The notes beneath the pieces are model-generated. The model saw nothing but the letters and a program-made list of their open reading frames with translations. It ran no database searches and was not told where the DNA came from. Source: Petunia secreta (taxonomy: Eukaryota; Streptophyta; Magnoliopsida; Solanales; Solanaceae). From it: a stretch of 64,000 nucleotides of DNA. The stretch is from assembly GCA_029990175.1 (NCBI GenBank), contig JARKIP010000033.1, forward strand, positions 15,421,001 through 15,485,000, written 5' to 3'. A program made the position numbers and the translations under genes. Shown piece after piece: positions 11,301 to 21,910 of the stretch (position 1 is its first letter; every line of letters begins with the position of its first letter).

Positions 11301-14300
11301 ATTGAATAGCTCCAATATAGCTGACATGCACTGCAAGTTTAGCTAGCGAGATAGTTGTGAAGTTGAGGTGAGATTAGATAGAATTGAGGTACCGAAAAGT
11401 AGATAATTTAGACATCTAGGCTTAATGCCCAAGGAGAATGGAATGACAGATGAAGATACTACAATTATGATTAAATAGGATGGGTAAAATGGAGGAGTCC
11501 CACTGGAGTGTTACATGATAGGAAGATACCTATCAGAGTGAAAGGTAAGTCTTATAGAATGACTGTAAGGCCAGCAATGTTGTGTGTGACTAAATGTTAA
11601 AGCCCAATATATTCGCAAGATGACTGTGGAGATGCGAATGTTAAGAACAAGATTAGATAAGATTGTAAACATCACAGCCGCTGGGAGAATGCCACAGTTT
11701 CTTTGTCATAAGCAGAAAAAAGAAGTTATGTTCTTTTTTAAAGAGACTAAAAAGGAAACTCATTACCCTTAATGATAGTCCCTTATAGGAATGACATGAT
11801 ATGTTTAAGACCAAAAGATTCAAAGGGCATTGAGGGAAGGTATGAGTCACCTCTCAAAATCCACATAAAAGGCGGTTCCCCTCTGGTCTCAAATTTGGGA
11901 CTTTGTAAGTTTGTATTTAAAGAATAAAAGCAAGAATTGGGTACTAGGTTTCTTAACCTATCGGATCAGGCGATCAGCATCAGGCTGGCAACCGGGGACA
12001 TTGTCAGTTTAAGACTAGAAGATTCAAAAGCCTTATTTTCTTTAACTCTATGCCTACTCAAACTAAGACACATCAAATGAAACAGAGAATAATAATTTTG
12101 GAACCTAAATAACTTGAGAACTGGTTTTCTGGTTCACAACCAGGGTCACATCATGAACATATGAATAATGGTGGAGGATAGAATTCTTGTGGCCCCTCCC
12201 ATAATTCATGGTAATGCGTCCAAAACCGAGGATAAGGGAAACTTTATCATTCCATGATTCTTGTCCAATGGCACCTATATATGCCACATAAAATGCATTT
12301 ACTTAATGAATTAAAAAGTAAAAAAAATATGCCAATCTTCTCTGCTAGAGCCTAGACAAGCTTGGTAGAATTTCATCTTTTGCATTTGCATGTGGTTCAC
12401 CAAAACATGGTTTGGTTGGAGTAACAAGTGGAACAACATTGGAGAAGAAGTTATACAATGACACCAGTTGCTTATGTAATTAATTCATAAAATTGATTCA
12501 TTTACAGCAAAAAAATTAGATCGTGTCAGAAAGCTTTCTTATTTGCCGTGTAACTTTAACATGTAAGATCCTAGAGGACACGTATGCTAAAGGAAAAACT
12601 AGTTGGCACCTTCTTTCTCCTGTGCTTCGACCAAACTTTGAGCACATAGCAGGAAAACTCAAAAAGAAAGAAAGCTAGATGGTAGAGCTGCTACCTCTCA
12701 TACAAATAACTCCATTTGTTCTTATCATTTGACCTAGTTGCTATATACTCCCGTCCCAAAATGAGTGTCTGGGTTTGACTGGGCACAGAGTTTAAGAAAA
12801 TAAGGAAGACTTTAAATCCTGTGGTTAAAAATGAAATGTGTGTATAATGTGGGCCAGAGTCTTTAAATCTTGTGGTCCAAAGCAAATCTTAGATTTAAAG
12901 AGTTGCCATAAAAGGAAAGAGGCACTCATTTAGGGACAAACAAAAAAGAAAAGGTAGACACTCATTTTGGGACGGAGGGAGTACACAGTAAGAGAAATTC
13001 TTTTTCACTGTCATTTTAAATCAGAGTTTGGCATAAATTAGGTCAATTCATGAACGCATACAGCATTATCATATAACTTCAAATTGTTTAACTGTACCAA
13101 TGCTATAATAGAGCTGCAAAACTGAAAATACAAGATAAAACTGGAAAAGGAAAACCAAGAAGAACATCAAATTCATACCTTCCATGGTGTGACAGCTCCT
13201 TCGTGGTGGGTACATAATCCTCAGGAAGTCCAACAGAAGATAAAAATTCCCTGATGTCATTGCAGAGATCAACATTGCTTTTTACCTTCCGGCTTGCTCT
13301 ATACCCACACAAAAACAAGGAAACAAAAGTCAAATACCCATCTCAATAAGAGCAAGAACCCAACATTTCAAGAAAACTACTACCATTATTGCAATCAAGA
13401 TCCTCATAGCTATAAAGCCCGTATCAAGAACCAAATTGTAAACACATCACAACTAAGACACACAGATAAAACCAAAATACAGCCAAATGGAAAATCGATG
13501 GTCAAAAGGAGCCTGAATTGTTTAGTGAAGCACAATTTCAAGGAAACCACTCACATTAGTGCATTCCAAGATTTTCATAGCTAAAAAGCCAGTCTCAAGA
13601 ACCAAACAATGAATATACTACAAGCAAGAAATGTCCTTAAATCTAAAATACAGTTACATGGGTGATTAAGAAGAAACAGAAATTGTATTCTGAGCTGCCT
13701 TCCTCTATATTTCTTTGGCATTTAGGACCCCCTATTTGAATTAGAGTAAAGCTGGAAAGTATCCTCCAACATAATGCGCTATGCAGGGGTGGAGGACGGA
13801 AATAGAAACGGCTCCCATGAAAAAATGGGATTTCCAATTTTTTAATGTTATAGACTGAAGAGAAAGCCCACCCAAAAGACGAGATTAGGTAAGAGAGCCA
13901 ATTGAGCCTATAAACCCTTTACTATTTCTATTTGCTATCAATAGGGGACAATTGCCACATAACAATGGCCCCAGCTTGAGGACCAACAACCTCGTTGGTC
14001 AGGGCTGGTATCACTTCTTGGATCCAAGCCACCATTAATGGCACCACTGGCCTAGCTGGTCACCCCTGACAGCCCGAGTCGGATAGAGGATTTTAACTTT
14101 ATGAGTTTGGGATGCCCCTGAACCAACTAACATGTGAGCTACTGGGCTCAAAATTAATATTTATACATATTTTTAGTAGATTTCTTCTTAACATATATAC
14201 AACGTTTGAACTAAAGATATTGGGTTTGGCTGAACCCATAGCTTATATTGTACATCCATTCCTGGAGGGTATTTCTTCTTTTGGGCCAATTGGTCATGGT

Positions 14301-14825
14301 TGGCAGCCCTCTTGATCACGGGTTCAGGCACCACTCATGGCACCCTATCAGTTGGTCACGGCTAGCACCCCTCAAGAGTCAAGGCCATCAATCCGAGTCA
14401 TGGCCTCAGCATTGATCGAACTGCTCTCATAACACATTGTTATAGACTTGCACAACCAAAAAGATGAGCCTATTAGGTGGGAAAGCTCGTTCAGCCTATA
14501 AACTCATTACTGTTTCTCTAATACAACATTTATTGAAACAAAAATAACCAATCTTTTGAAGAAAAACACTCAAATTAGTACATTTAATAAAAGCCAGTAT
14601 CAACTATCAAGAACCAAACTGCAAGCATTGTACAGTCAAGAAAACAAGATAAAACCAAAATACAATCAAAAGGGTAATGAAAACAAACCTTGGTTTTTTA
14701 GTTGAAGCACAAATTACTGATTTTGAACGGTAAATGAGAAAGTAATGATGGGGTATGTATAAAGAAGGGAGTTTATTATGAGGAAAATGAATGTTGGGAG
14801 TTGGAAAATGGAAAAGATTAGCCAT
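2323..14825 (-). CDS. PTST3: PTST homolog (PTST3-like) plastid protein with C-terminal CBM48
   Basis: Twelve exons on minus: 14689-14825, 13179-13298, 9754-9887, 9279-9665, 8140-8353, 7631-7694, 7489-7539, 7295-7348, 6635-6754, 5922-6088, 3603-3654, 2323-2421. All junctions are GT-AG and the total (1599 nt) is divisible by three, giving 532 residues. The N-terminus looks like a chloroplast transit peptide. I chose ATG 14825 (MANLF); an in-frame ATG at 14921 would add 32 residues. Exons 2-3 carry ELSHHGR and DLANIVRRRGYKLL, residues 157-249 are three 31-aa repeats ending SSLEEKVANF, residues ~353-427 form a coiled coil, and residues 428-532 are a CBM48 domain (VEVAGSFNGW, LWLYPGKYE, FIVDGHW). 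PTST proteins bind starch or maltooligosaccharides through CBM48 and help starch synthases start or extend granules in plastids. PTST3 rather than PTST2 is my best recall. No stop or frameshift was found, so it looks intact. Confidence 0.85.
3782..4002. repeat. Tandem duplication of ~114 bp in intron 10 of the PTST3-like gene
   Basis: Two diverged head-to-tail copies share GACTATTATCAT, then AAGTTTATCAGGA and GCAAGAAGCCAA, with a spacing of about 114 bases. It is non-coding and lies between exons 10 and 11. Confidence 0.7.
5142..5373. mobile_element. Degraded Stowaway-like MITE in intron 10
   Basis: The left end reads TA then CTCTCTCCATTCC, close to the Stowaway terminal consensus (CTCCCTCCGTYCC). 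The right end has only a weak match (GGAGGGAG after GAAAA), and the right TA is not clear. The internal text TTTGACTTGGCACAGAGTTAA also occurs in diverged form in the better Stowaway at 12748-12981, which supports a shared origin. It is non-coding. Confidence 0.5.
5927..5998 (-). repeat. In-frame 42-bp tandem duplication inside the CBM48 exon
   Basis: On minus, GCATCATCAA starts at 5998 and again at 5956, exactly 42 bases later. The encoded segments ASSSIIDPIG and ASSNVIDPTG are diverged copies 14 residues apart. As I recall the family, it has one such segment between the SFNGW strand and the LWLYPG strand, so this loop is lengthened here. The second copy runs straight into the splice donor. 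Confidence 0.8.
6635..7539 (-). other. Coiled-coil segment, exons 7-9
   Basis: Exons 7489-7539 (QAEINRLKFML), 7295-7348 (ELTHLKQQIEEEK) and 6635-6754 (ERE..SEAQKLISEKEAELNAAEES) encode a continuous charged heptad-like helix of about 75 residues just before CBM48. PTST proteins use such coiled coils to bind partners such as starch synthases. The two small exons are exact codon multiples (51 and 54 nt), so each could be skipped without breaking the frame. Confidence 0.75.
8529..8897. mobile_element. hAT-type MITE (369 bp) in intron 4 of the PTST3-like gene
   Basis: The ends are inverted repeats: CAGTGTTATCAAAAGCG on the left and the complement of CAGTAATATCAAAGCG on the right. The element is flanked by a perfect 8-bp direct repeat, GTAGTTCA (8521-8528 and 8898-8905). 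An 8-bp duplication with CA...TG ends fits a non-autonomous hAT element. Subterminal parts are rich in AGCGC/GCGCTT motifs on both sides. It codes for nothing and lies between exons 4 and 5. Confidence 0.85.
9310..9588 (-). repeat. Three 93-bp (31-residue) tandem repeats in exon 4 of the PTST3-like gene
   Basis: Three in-frame units of exactly 31 residues begin NDDRMLNS, NNDKMLNS and NDDRVLNS, and each ends SSLEEKVANF. They differ at several positions (for example CSS versus FSS), so they are not a recent assembly duplication. Only the last unit leads into the family-like continuation IQNGELDSIEG. The segment is acidic and probably unstructured. Confidence 0.9.
9948..9965. repeat. Poly(G) run of 18 in intron 3
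   Basis: An uninterrupted run of 18 G. The length is unreliable because homopolymers of this size are prone to sequencing error. Confidence 0.9.
10991..11009. repeat. Poly(C) run of 19 in intron 3
   Basis: An uninterrupted run of 19 C, followed after one T by CCCCGGG. It is opposite in base to the poly(G) run one kilobase to the left. The length is uncertain. Confidence 0.9.
11365..11670 (+). pseudogene. LINE (RTE-like) reverse transcriptase C-terminal relic in intron 3
   Basis: Broken plus-strand frames resemble the tail of plant RTE-type LINE reverse transcriptase. Pieces such as FRHLG, NGMTDED, DRKIP, RVKGK, VRPAML and EMRMLR...TRLDKI appear in the family's order but in different frames, with several stops and a deletion before TRLDKI. 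It lies antisense to the host gene between exons 2 and 3. No 5' part, endonuclease or poly(A) tail was found, so only a 3' fragment is present. Confidence 0.6.
12748..12981. mobile_element. Stowaway MITE (234 bp) in intron 2
   Basis: The left end CTCCCGTCCCAAAATGAGTG and the complement of the right end (CTCCCTCCGTCCCAAAATGA) are long terminal inverted repeats of the Stowaway (Tc1/mariner) type. It is flanked by the expected TA target duplication (12746-12747 and 12982-12983). It is non-coding and lies in the intron between exons 2 and 3. Confidence 0.85.
13395..14740. repeat. Dispersed duplicate copies of the exon 1/intron 1 boundary region
   Basis: Three diverged blocks (about 13395-13545, 13560-13670 and 14590-14720) share CAAGAACCAAA, AAGATAAAACCAAAATACA-like text and, in two of them, TTAGTGAAGCACAA / TTAGTTGAAGCACAA. 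The rightmost block includes the real exon 1 3' end and splice donor. The others sit deep in intron 1 and look like old copies of it. Confidence 0.6.
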
Positions 14826-15209
14826 ATTTTTTAGTAGAAAATGCAATTCTTGAAATGGGTTTTTGCAGCATTGGAGAATTGGGTATGAAGCTGCTAAGTG
14901 AAGCTCATTCAAAGGTAACAACTTTTTTGGTAGAAGGTGACAAACGTAGTAGTACTTTTTTGGTTTGAAGTGTAACCTTAGCCTTCAGTATTGCTTTCCA
15001 CATAATTGTTCCCCAACATGTTTGACCTATAAGTAAGGTTCAAGCTATTAATATTTGTATTAGGGTAGACTATTTACATTATAGATATTTGGGGTAGGGT
15101 TTTTTTTTGGAAACCGGACTATCATGTAATTTGCAAGGAATTATTTAGACACTATCTACGAATATCATAGTGTAAAAAAAATTTCTATATCAGAGGCTAA
15201 TGGTTAAAA
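14826..15209. other. 5' flank of the PTST3-like gene
   Basis: Upstream sequence of the minus-strand gene. It includes the alternative in-frame upstream ATG (14921) and then AT-rich DNA. I see no clear TATA box or conserved element. The repeated ~0.8-kb units begin at its right side, so the promoter must be short or partly inside repeat DNA. Confidence 0.4.
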
Positions 15210-16010
15210 CTTTATAAAATGTCATAAATTATATTATATTTTTTAGTATAACACAAAGCTATTTTTTAAAAATTAAGTACTTTAAATATTTTTTAATTTT
15301 TGTGCTCGGCCAGGTAAAACAATTTCTTAAAAAGAAGACAATACTTGTAGTATCAAAGCATAAGACACACTTAAAAATTTAAAAAACAAATGTATAACGA
15401 AAAAAATATGTAATATAAAGGGAGTATTACAGAAAAGGTTGGCCGGCTCGACTTAATTACATTCGATTGACCCTCACCTTATTAGCAAATATACAACTAG
15501 CTAATATACCATGTATACAATCGATTAGACACTGTTCATAATCTGTTTCCACACTTATACATAGTATGAACACTCAGTTTTATAGTTTATACAATCAATT
15601 AGATTGTACACAGTGTATACATTTTTAATTTTACAGTGTATACACACTCAATTTTATAGTGTATACGCACTTAATTTACCATGTATACATAATTATATAC
15701 GTATAATATGTATATAATACCACCATATTTTCAAAAAATAAAATACGAAAAAAATAGGGCGGCGGCGAAGGGAAGACTGAGGACAGCGGGAGCGAAGAAG
15801 GGAGGGGTAGCAATGGCGGAGTGAAGAGAGAGAAATAAGAGGTAGTGGCGACAGAGCAAAATAGAGGAAGAGGAAGAAGGAGGCAACATCATTGGCGGAG
15901 GGAAGAGAAAGGCGGTGGGGGAGGGAAAAGGGAGGTAGCGGCTTAAGGGAAGAGAAATGAAAAGGGAAGTAGCGGCAATGGGAAGAGAGAGGCTAGTTGG
16001 TTGAAACTTT
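15210..16010. repeat. ~0.8-kb tandem repeat, unit 1 of 3
   Basis: The unit begins near GTCATAAATTATAT and runs through AGTATAACACAAAG, GTACTTTAAATATTTTTTAA, AGAAGACAATACTTGTAGTA and AAAGGGAGTATTAC. A block of spaced GTATAC palindromes follows, and a 250-base purine-rich segment (GAAGAGAGAGAAATAAGAGG-like) ends in GGGAAGAGAGAGGCTAG. No protein domain is visible. Exact edges are uncertain. Confidence 0.8.
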
Positions 16011-16825
16011 CTAAGATATCATAAATTATATTGTTGTTCTAGTATAACACAAAGTTATAAATAAATATTTCTAAAAATTGAGTACTTTAAATATTTTTTA
16101 ACTGATTAATTATTTTATTCTTTGCCAGGTCAAACAATTCTTTAAAAAGAAGACAATACTTGTAGTATCAAGCATAAGACATACTTAAAAAATTTTAAAA
16201 AAAAATGTATGACGAAAAAAATACGTAATATAAAGGGAGTATTACAAAAAAGGTCAGCCGATTCGAATTAATTACATTCGGCTGATCCTTACGTTATTAG
16301 AAAATATACAACTAGCTAATACACCATGTATATAATCGATTAAGACATTGTTTATAATCCTTTTTCGCACTTATGCACAGCCTATACACTCTGTTTTATA
16401 GTCTATGAAATTAATCTCTTGATTGTACACAGTGTATATATTTTTAATATTATAGTATAAACATACTCAATTTTATAGTGTATACGCACTTAATTTACCA
16501 TGTATACACTATTATATATGTATAATATGTATATAATAACACCATATTCTCTGAAGAAAAAAAAACATGAAAAAATAGGGCGGCGACGAAGGAAAAGAGA
16601 GGACAGCGGGGGCGAAGAAGGGAAGGGCAGCAATGATGGAGTGAAGAGAGAGAAATAAGAGGCAGTGGCGGCGGAGCAAAATAGAGGAAGAGGAAGGAGG
16701 AGGCGACAGCATTGGCGGAGGGAAGAGAAAGGCAGTGGGGGAGGGAAAAGGGAGGCGGCGGCCTGAGGGAAGAGAGATGAAGAGGGAGGCAGTGACAACG
16801 GGAAGAGAACTAGTAGTAAAAATTT
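16011..16825. repeat. ~0.8-kb tandem repeat, unit 2 of 3
   Basis: Same order of landmarks as unit 1 (AGTATAACACAAAG, AGAAGACAATACTTGTAGTA, AAAGGGAGTATTAC, GTATAC block, purine block, GGGAAGAGA), with point differences and small indels. The long minus-strand open frame over its purine block is only Ser/Pro/Leu/Phe low-complexity sequence. Confidence 0.8.
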
Positions 16826-17615
16826 TCTAAGCTGTCATAAATTATATCGTTGTTTTAGTATAACATAAAGCTATAAATAAATATTTCTAAAAATTGAGTA
16901 CTTTAAATATTTTTTAACTGGTTAATTATTTCATGCTTGGCCAGGTCAAACAATTCCTAAAAATAAGAGAATACTTGTAATATCAAAGCATAAGGCATAC
17001 TTATAATATTAAACAGCAATTGTATAACGAAAAAAATATGTAATATAAAGGGAGTATTACATAAAGGGTTAGTCGGCTCAACTTAATTAAAATCTGCTGA
17101 CTCTTACTTTATTAGAAAATATACATCTAGTTAATACACCATATATACAATTGATTAGTTATTGTTTATAATCTGTTTCTACCCTTATGCACGCACAGTG
17201 TGTACACTCAGTTTTATAGTCTATACAATCAATCTCTTGATTGTATACAGTGTATACATTTTTAATTTTATAGTATATACGCACTCAATTTACAGTGTAT
17301 ACACACTAAATTTACCATGTATACACTATTATATATGTATAATATATATATATAATAACACCATATTATAAAAAAAATATATATGAAAATAATTAGGGCG
17401 GCAACGAAGAAGGGAGGGCAGCAGTGGTGGAGTGAAGAGAGAGAAAGAAGAGGTAGTGGCAACAGAGCGAAATAGAGGAAGAGGAAGAAGGAGTCGACAA
17501 CATCGGCGGCGGAGGGAGAAAAAGGCGGTGGGAGAGGGAAAAGGGAAGCGGCAGCCTGAGGGAAGAGAGATGAAGAGGGAGGCAATGGCAATGGGAAGAG
17601 AGAGACTAGAAACAC
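16826..17615. repeat. ~0.8-kb tandem repeat, unit 3 of 3
   Basis: Third copy, slightly shorter in the purine block (starting GGGCGGCAACGAAGAAGGG), ending GGGAAGAGAGAGACTAG. It carries the densest run of GTGTATACAC-like palindromes (17240-17345). Sequence beyond the last copy does not resemble the unit start, so the array stops here. Confidence 0.8.
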
Positions 17616-17886
17616 TAGAGAGCACCGAAGGAAAATGACTAGAAAAATTTAGGTAGAAAGTAAAAACTCTAAATGGTTGCTAGATACTATAATTTAGGCA
17701 AACTGTATATTTTAAAAAGACTTGGGCTAAATATTTTTATTTTGGTTATTTTTGCTACTATAATTAAAAAATATTTTAGTTTTTAAGTAGCTAAACACTT
17801 GCTCTATTTTACAATGAAAAACTGTAAATCGTCTTGTCTTCCTTTCCTATTTAAAGATTGCACGATTATGCAAATAAAGCACTATT
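17616..17886. other. AT-rich spacer between the tandem array and the Copia element
   Basis: No gene, repeat unit or element end recognised. It is strongly A+T rich. Confidence 0.5.
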
Positions 17887-18245
17887 TGTTATGAATATAT
17901 TGTATTGTGGATGTTCATTACTCCCACATAGCTTTCTGAAGAAGCTCGCAAGCTACAAGTAGTGCAGCTTACAAGAAGCTTACAAGCAGATAGCTTGCAT
18001 GCAGCTCATGTAGGCAGCTAACAAGCAGCTCTATGGAAGAGGCTTGCAATCAAGCAGATAGCTTACAAGTAGCTCATGCAGACAGCTTGCAAGAAGCTCC
18101 TGAAAAGCATTGCAACAACTTCTTTTCTTCTATAAATAAGAAGCTAATTCAGTTTATTTTGTACATCAGTTTGAAATGAAATAATAAATCAATCTCTATC
18201 TATATAGTTCCTCTGTTTCATTTATTTTGCAGTTTTTATTTCACA
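17887..18245 (+). repeat. Candidate 5' LTR of the Copia element
   Basis: Proposed from TGTTATGAATATATTG to ATTTCACA. It holds a TATA box (TATAAATA, 18131-18138) and many imperfect copies of AGCTTGCAAGCAGCT-type short repeats (17935-18110). It ends just before a CACGTTATCACCATGAG-like segment that resembles the primer-binding region of this Copia type. There is no second LTR in the window to prove the edges. Confidence 0.55.
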
Positions 18246-18246
18246 A

Positions 18247-18264
18247 CACGTTATCACCATGAGG
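18247..18264 (+). other. Candidate primer-binding site of the Copia element
   Basis: CACGTTATCACCATGAG immediately after the proposed LTR end is close to the CACGTTATCAGCACGAG text I recall at this position in a group of plant Copia elements. Confidence 0.45.
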
Positions 18265-18399
18265 TTCTTCTAACTAGAGAAAGTAATTGGAAAAGGTATA
18301 ACGTAAGTACTTTATTTTCTATACATATAGCAAATATTTCTAAAATTAACAGCCCTTGATATATCGGGCAAAAGTTATCTTTTTTTAGTATTAGATACT

Positions 18400-19246
18400 G
18401 AAATCCATTTAGATATGATGGGTTTTGGAGACACTATCAAGAATAATAATCAAGCATCTAATCAAAACCATGCTAAAGCGATGACATTCTTATGTCATCA
18501 TCTTGATGAAGGTCTAAAGATGGAATATTTCACGGTTAAGGATCCACTTATGATGTGGAATAGTTTGAAAGACAGGTATGACCACCTGAAGATGGTCACT
18601 CATCCACAAGCACATTATGACTAGATCCATCTAAGGCTATAAAATTTTAAAACCATCAGTGAATATAATTCTGCTATATTTAGAATTATTTTGTAGTTAC
18701 AATTACGAAAATATCACTGATAGCGACATGCTTGAGAAATATTATCCACTTTCTATGCCTCGAATGTGCTCCTGCAACAATGTTGAGAGATGAAATTTAA
18801 TAAATATTATGAACTAATTTTACATCTGCTTGTTGCTGAACAACATAACGGATTATTAATAAAAGATCATGAAAGTTGACCTACTGGTTCTACTCCATTC
18901 CCTGAAGTGAATAAGATAAACTTTTACCAAAAGCGTGGAAAATGGCATGGCCCCAGTAGCAGTGGAAAAGGAAAGATAAAAAGCATGAAGTGGTGCAAGC
19001 GAAAAATTCAGAGAATTGCAACCGTTGTGGAGCAAAAGAATACTGGTCACGTACCTGTCGTACGCCAAAGTACCTGGTTGATCGCTATCAAGTATCTCTA
19101 AAAAAGAATGAAAATAATGTTGAAGCCTACTTTATGTTTGACGATAATATTGACTTCACGCATTTGGACGTAGCAGGTTTTTTTGAGATCCCTAAAGGAC
19201 AAGTAGATCATCTGATTGGTGACGGATTTGTAGCTAAAGAAACTTA
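18400..19246 (+). pseudogene. Copia gag remnant
   Basis: Frames encode AKAMTFLCHHLDEGLK, then VKDPLMMWNSLKDRYDHLK, typical of the UBN2-type Copia gag. Further on come LLVAEQ-like and TGSTPFPEVN pieces, then a zinc knuckle CNRCGAKEYWSRTC, in which the usual His is not in the normal place, and FFEIPKGQVDHLIGD. At least two stops (first at 18622) and several frame changes separate these pieces, so no gag protein can be made. Confidence 0.75.
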
Positions 19247-19429
19247 AATATTTTTATATTATGGTGTTTGTAGTAGTTAGTATGTTTAATATTGTTGTAG
19301 TAATATACATGAAGTACCAGTTAAATTTTGTTTTGATAATAAAGCATGTATTATATGATGTTTGTTTTTATCTATGTTATTTTATTTTGAAGAATACATG
19401 GATATCCCTCAAAATATATGTGGATCAAA

Positions 19430-20640
19430 GATCAATTCTGAAGACATTTATGTAATTGATAGTGGAACGACACATGTCATATTCAAAGATCAGAAATATT
19501 TTTCACGCTTGATAATGAGAAAGACAAATATTTCTACTATTAATAATGATGTATTGTCCGCTTCCGAGTGCATAAGAAACTTGTTAAGTTTTAAAGATAT
19601 CCGTCGAAATGGATATCATGGTGAGACAATAAATGAAATGAATATCTTTGTATTACAAAGGATGTCTGTGGCAAGAAACATATTTAGAAAAGTTGTCAAC
19701 TTTATCTTCTAGCTTATATTATATAAAGATTGGTACAGTCGAAGCATATTCTGTTGTAAACCAGAAGTATATTGACTTAAAACTTTTGTGCTTTGGCATA
19801 ACCGGTTGGATCATCTGGGATCAATAATGATGAAATCATTGAAAATTTAAATGGGCATTCAGTAAAGAACCTGAAGATTATTATAGGTGATGAATTTTCT
19901 TGTACTGCTTGTTATCAAAGCAAATTAATCAGTAGAAAATCACCAACAAAGGTTGGGATTGAATCCCATACATTTTTAGAATGTATTCATGAGATATATG
20001 TGGACCTATTAATCCACCTTGTGGATTGGATACGTTAAGGTCCTAATTGATGCATCTTCAATATGGTCTCATGTGTGCCTATTATCATCTCGCAACCTAG
20101 CGTTTGCGAAATTGTTGGCACAGATAATTCGCCTTGATAATGCTGGTGAATTCTCATCCCAAACTTTTGATGATTATTCTTTATCAGTTAGGATAAAATT
20201 TGAACACCCTGTAGCTTATGTTCATATTCAAAATGGCCTCGCAGAGTCATTTATTAAACGATTTCCATTGATTGCAAGACCACTACTTATAAAAACAAGA
20301 TTGACCACTACTACTTGGGGTCATGCTATTTTACATGCAGCATCACTTATTCGTCTAAGACCGATACATTATTATGAATTCTCCCTGTTACAATTAGTTT
20401 TTGGTCTTGAACCAAATATTTTTCTTCGATGAATTTTGGGATGTGCTCTATATGTACCAGTAGTGCCACCACAGCGCACTAAGATGGGACCCCGAAGAAG
20501 GTTAGGAATATATGTTGGGTTTGAGTCATCCTCTATTATTCTCTACCTTGAGCCATTGACGAGAGATTTATTCATTGCTCGATTTGCCGATTGTCAATTT
20601 GATGAAACAATTTTTTCACACTTAGGGGGAAGAGAATAAG
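19430..20640 (+). pseudogene. Copia protease, integrase and post-integrase remnant
   Basis: The protease motif IDSGTTH appears near 19460. A pre-integrase piece (LWHNRLDHLGS-like) follows in broken frames at 19790-19830. The integrase catalytic core is partly readable: IRLDNAGEF (second Asp) and NGLAESFIKR (Glu), then PQRTKMGPRRRLGIYVGF and FADCQFDETIF of the post-integrase region. A stop at 20430 and frame changes before 20019 disable it. Confidence 0.75.
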
Positions 20641-21244
20641 GAAATAAATAGAGAATTGTGTGAAAATTTCATCATTATCTCACTTTTATCCATGTGCCCC
20701 CATATATGTACAAGAGGTCCAGAAGATATTTCAAATATAGCAAATCAAATGCCAGATGTATTTACTGATTTGAAAAGGATTACTAAATTACTCCTAGCAG
20801 AGAATGTGCCAATTTGGATGAATATTCCAGTAGGAGCATCTAATATGTCATAGCCAGTGAACCTAAAGCACGCCATTGGGTTCCAAAGATCAAAATCCTA
20901 AAAAAAAAATGAAAAATGATCAAGATGACACTTTGAAAGAATCTCTTGAAGATAACCAAGATCTTATTAACCCAGAGTTTTATGAAGAAATCAATGAACC
21001 TGAGACTCAAGTGAGTGAGGAACATATAATAACTTCCACTTGTGATGGGATAAATTTGAATCGATCAGAAATAAAGGTGGATAATATTTTTTTCATATAA
21101 TGTTGCACTTAATATTATGCAAGATAGTGGGTATTTTGAACTTCAATCAATTCAACAATGTCGTCAAAGAAGTGATTGGCCAAAATGGCAAGAGGCAATT
21201 TAAGCAGAATTGTACTCACTTGTTAAACAAGATATTTTTAGACT
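20641..21244 (+). pseudogene. Copia linker and extreme N-terminus of RT
   Basis: Degraded pieces GSKDQNPKKK, YNVALNIM and DWPKWQEAI mark the linker and the first conserved residues of Copia RT, which then ends abruptly at the junction with the next element. Confidence 0.65.
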
Positions 21245-21910
21245 TGTTGACAGGACCCGGAATTCGGTTAGGCCGTGCGAGCACCCGAAATCCTCCCCTA
21301 GACCAGTCGGGCTAACCCTTACCAATTAAATTAGGAAAATAAATATAATAATTCATAAATAAGGACAAGACTTAAAACAAAAACACAGACATACTGATAC
21401 CTCTAAGCTGTACAAAAAAAATTACAGCTGACTACCCAACATACTAGTTTAGGGTTATCCAGACTAGACATCTAAGAGTACAAAAGAAGACAGATACCTC
21501 CTGAAGGGAGCAAAATGTAGCTGAAATAATAACCAATAACTGGTGGCCATCCGGAATAAAAGCTGGCTCACCCTGACAGCTGAAGTCGTCTTCCCTCCTT
21601 CACAACGTGGCGAACTTAATCCTGGAGCGAACCTGCCGAAACGAAATAGATAGACAAGAAACAAACAACAAACAAGGGTGAGTCAAAATGACTCAATAAG
21701 TGGGGCAGACTAGCCACCTCAAAGAATATGATAGCTAGTCAGGGAGAAAAGAACAGATAAACAAATTCTTCTTATTTAAATTATAAAACGGCAAAAACTA
21801 GATAATAACTAGAAACACGTATGGAATCACAAACTCATTAACAACCAGGAACGTAAGATAGCCAGAACATATAGGTATCCCGAATACATCAACAATAAGA
21901 AATACATCAT

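Larger units (their letters stand above)
17887..21244 (+). mobile_element. Decayed Ty1/Copia retrotransposon, 3' part missing
   Basis: A plus-strand Copia element recognisable in the order LTR, gag, zinc knuckle, protease, pre-integrase and integrase core, post-integrase region and start of RT. RT stops after about 50 codons, where an unrelated LTR-like sequence begins (21245). RT, RNase H and the 3' LTR are absent from the window. They may lie beyond the nested elements on the right. Coding parts are broken by many stops and frameshifts. Confidence 0.8.

Noticed and set aside
16490..17625. Minus-strand frames of 98-115 residues rich in Ser, Pro, Leu and Phe
   Set aside because: They are translations of the purine-rich strand of the tandem 0.8-kb units. 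Low complexity, overlapping frames, no start context or domain.
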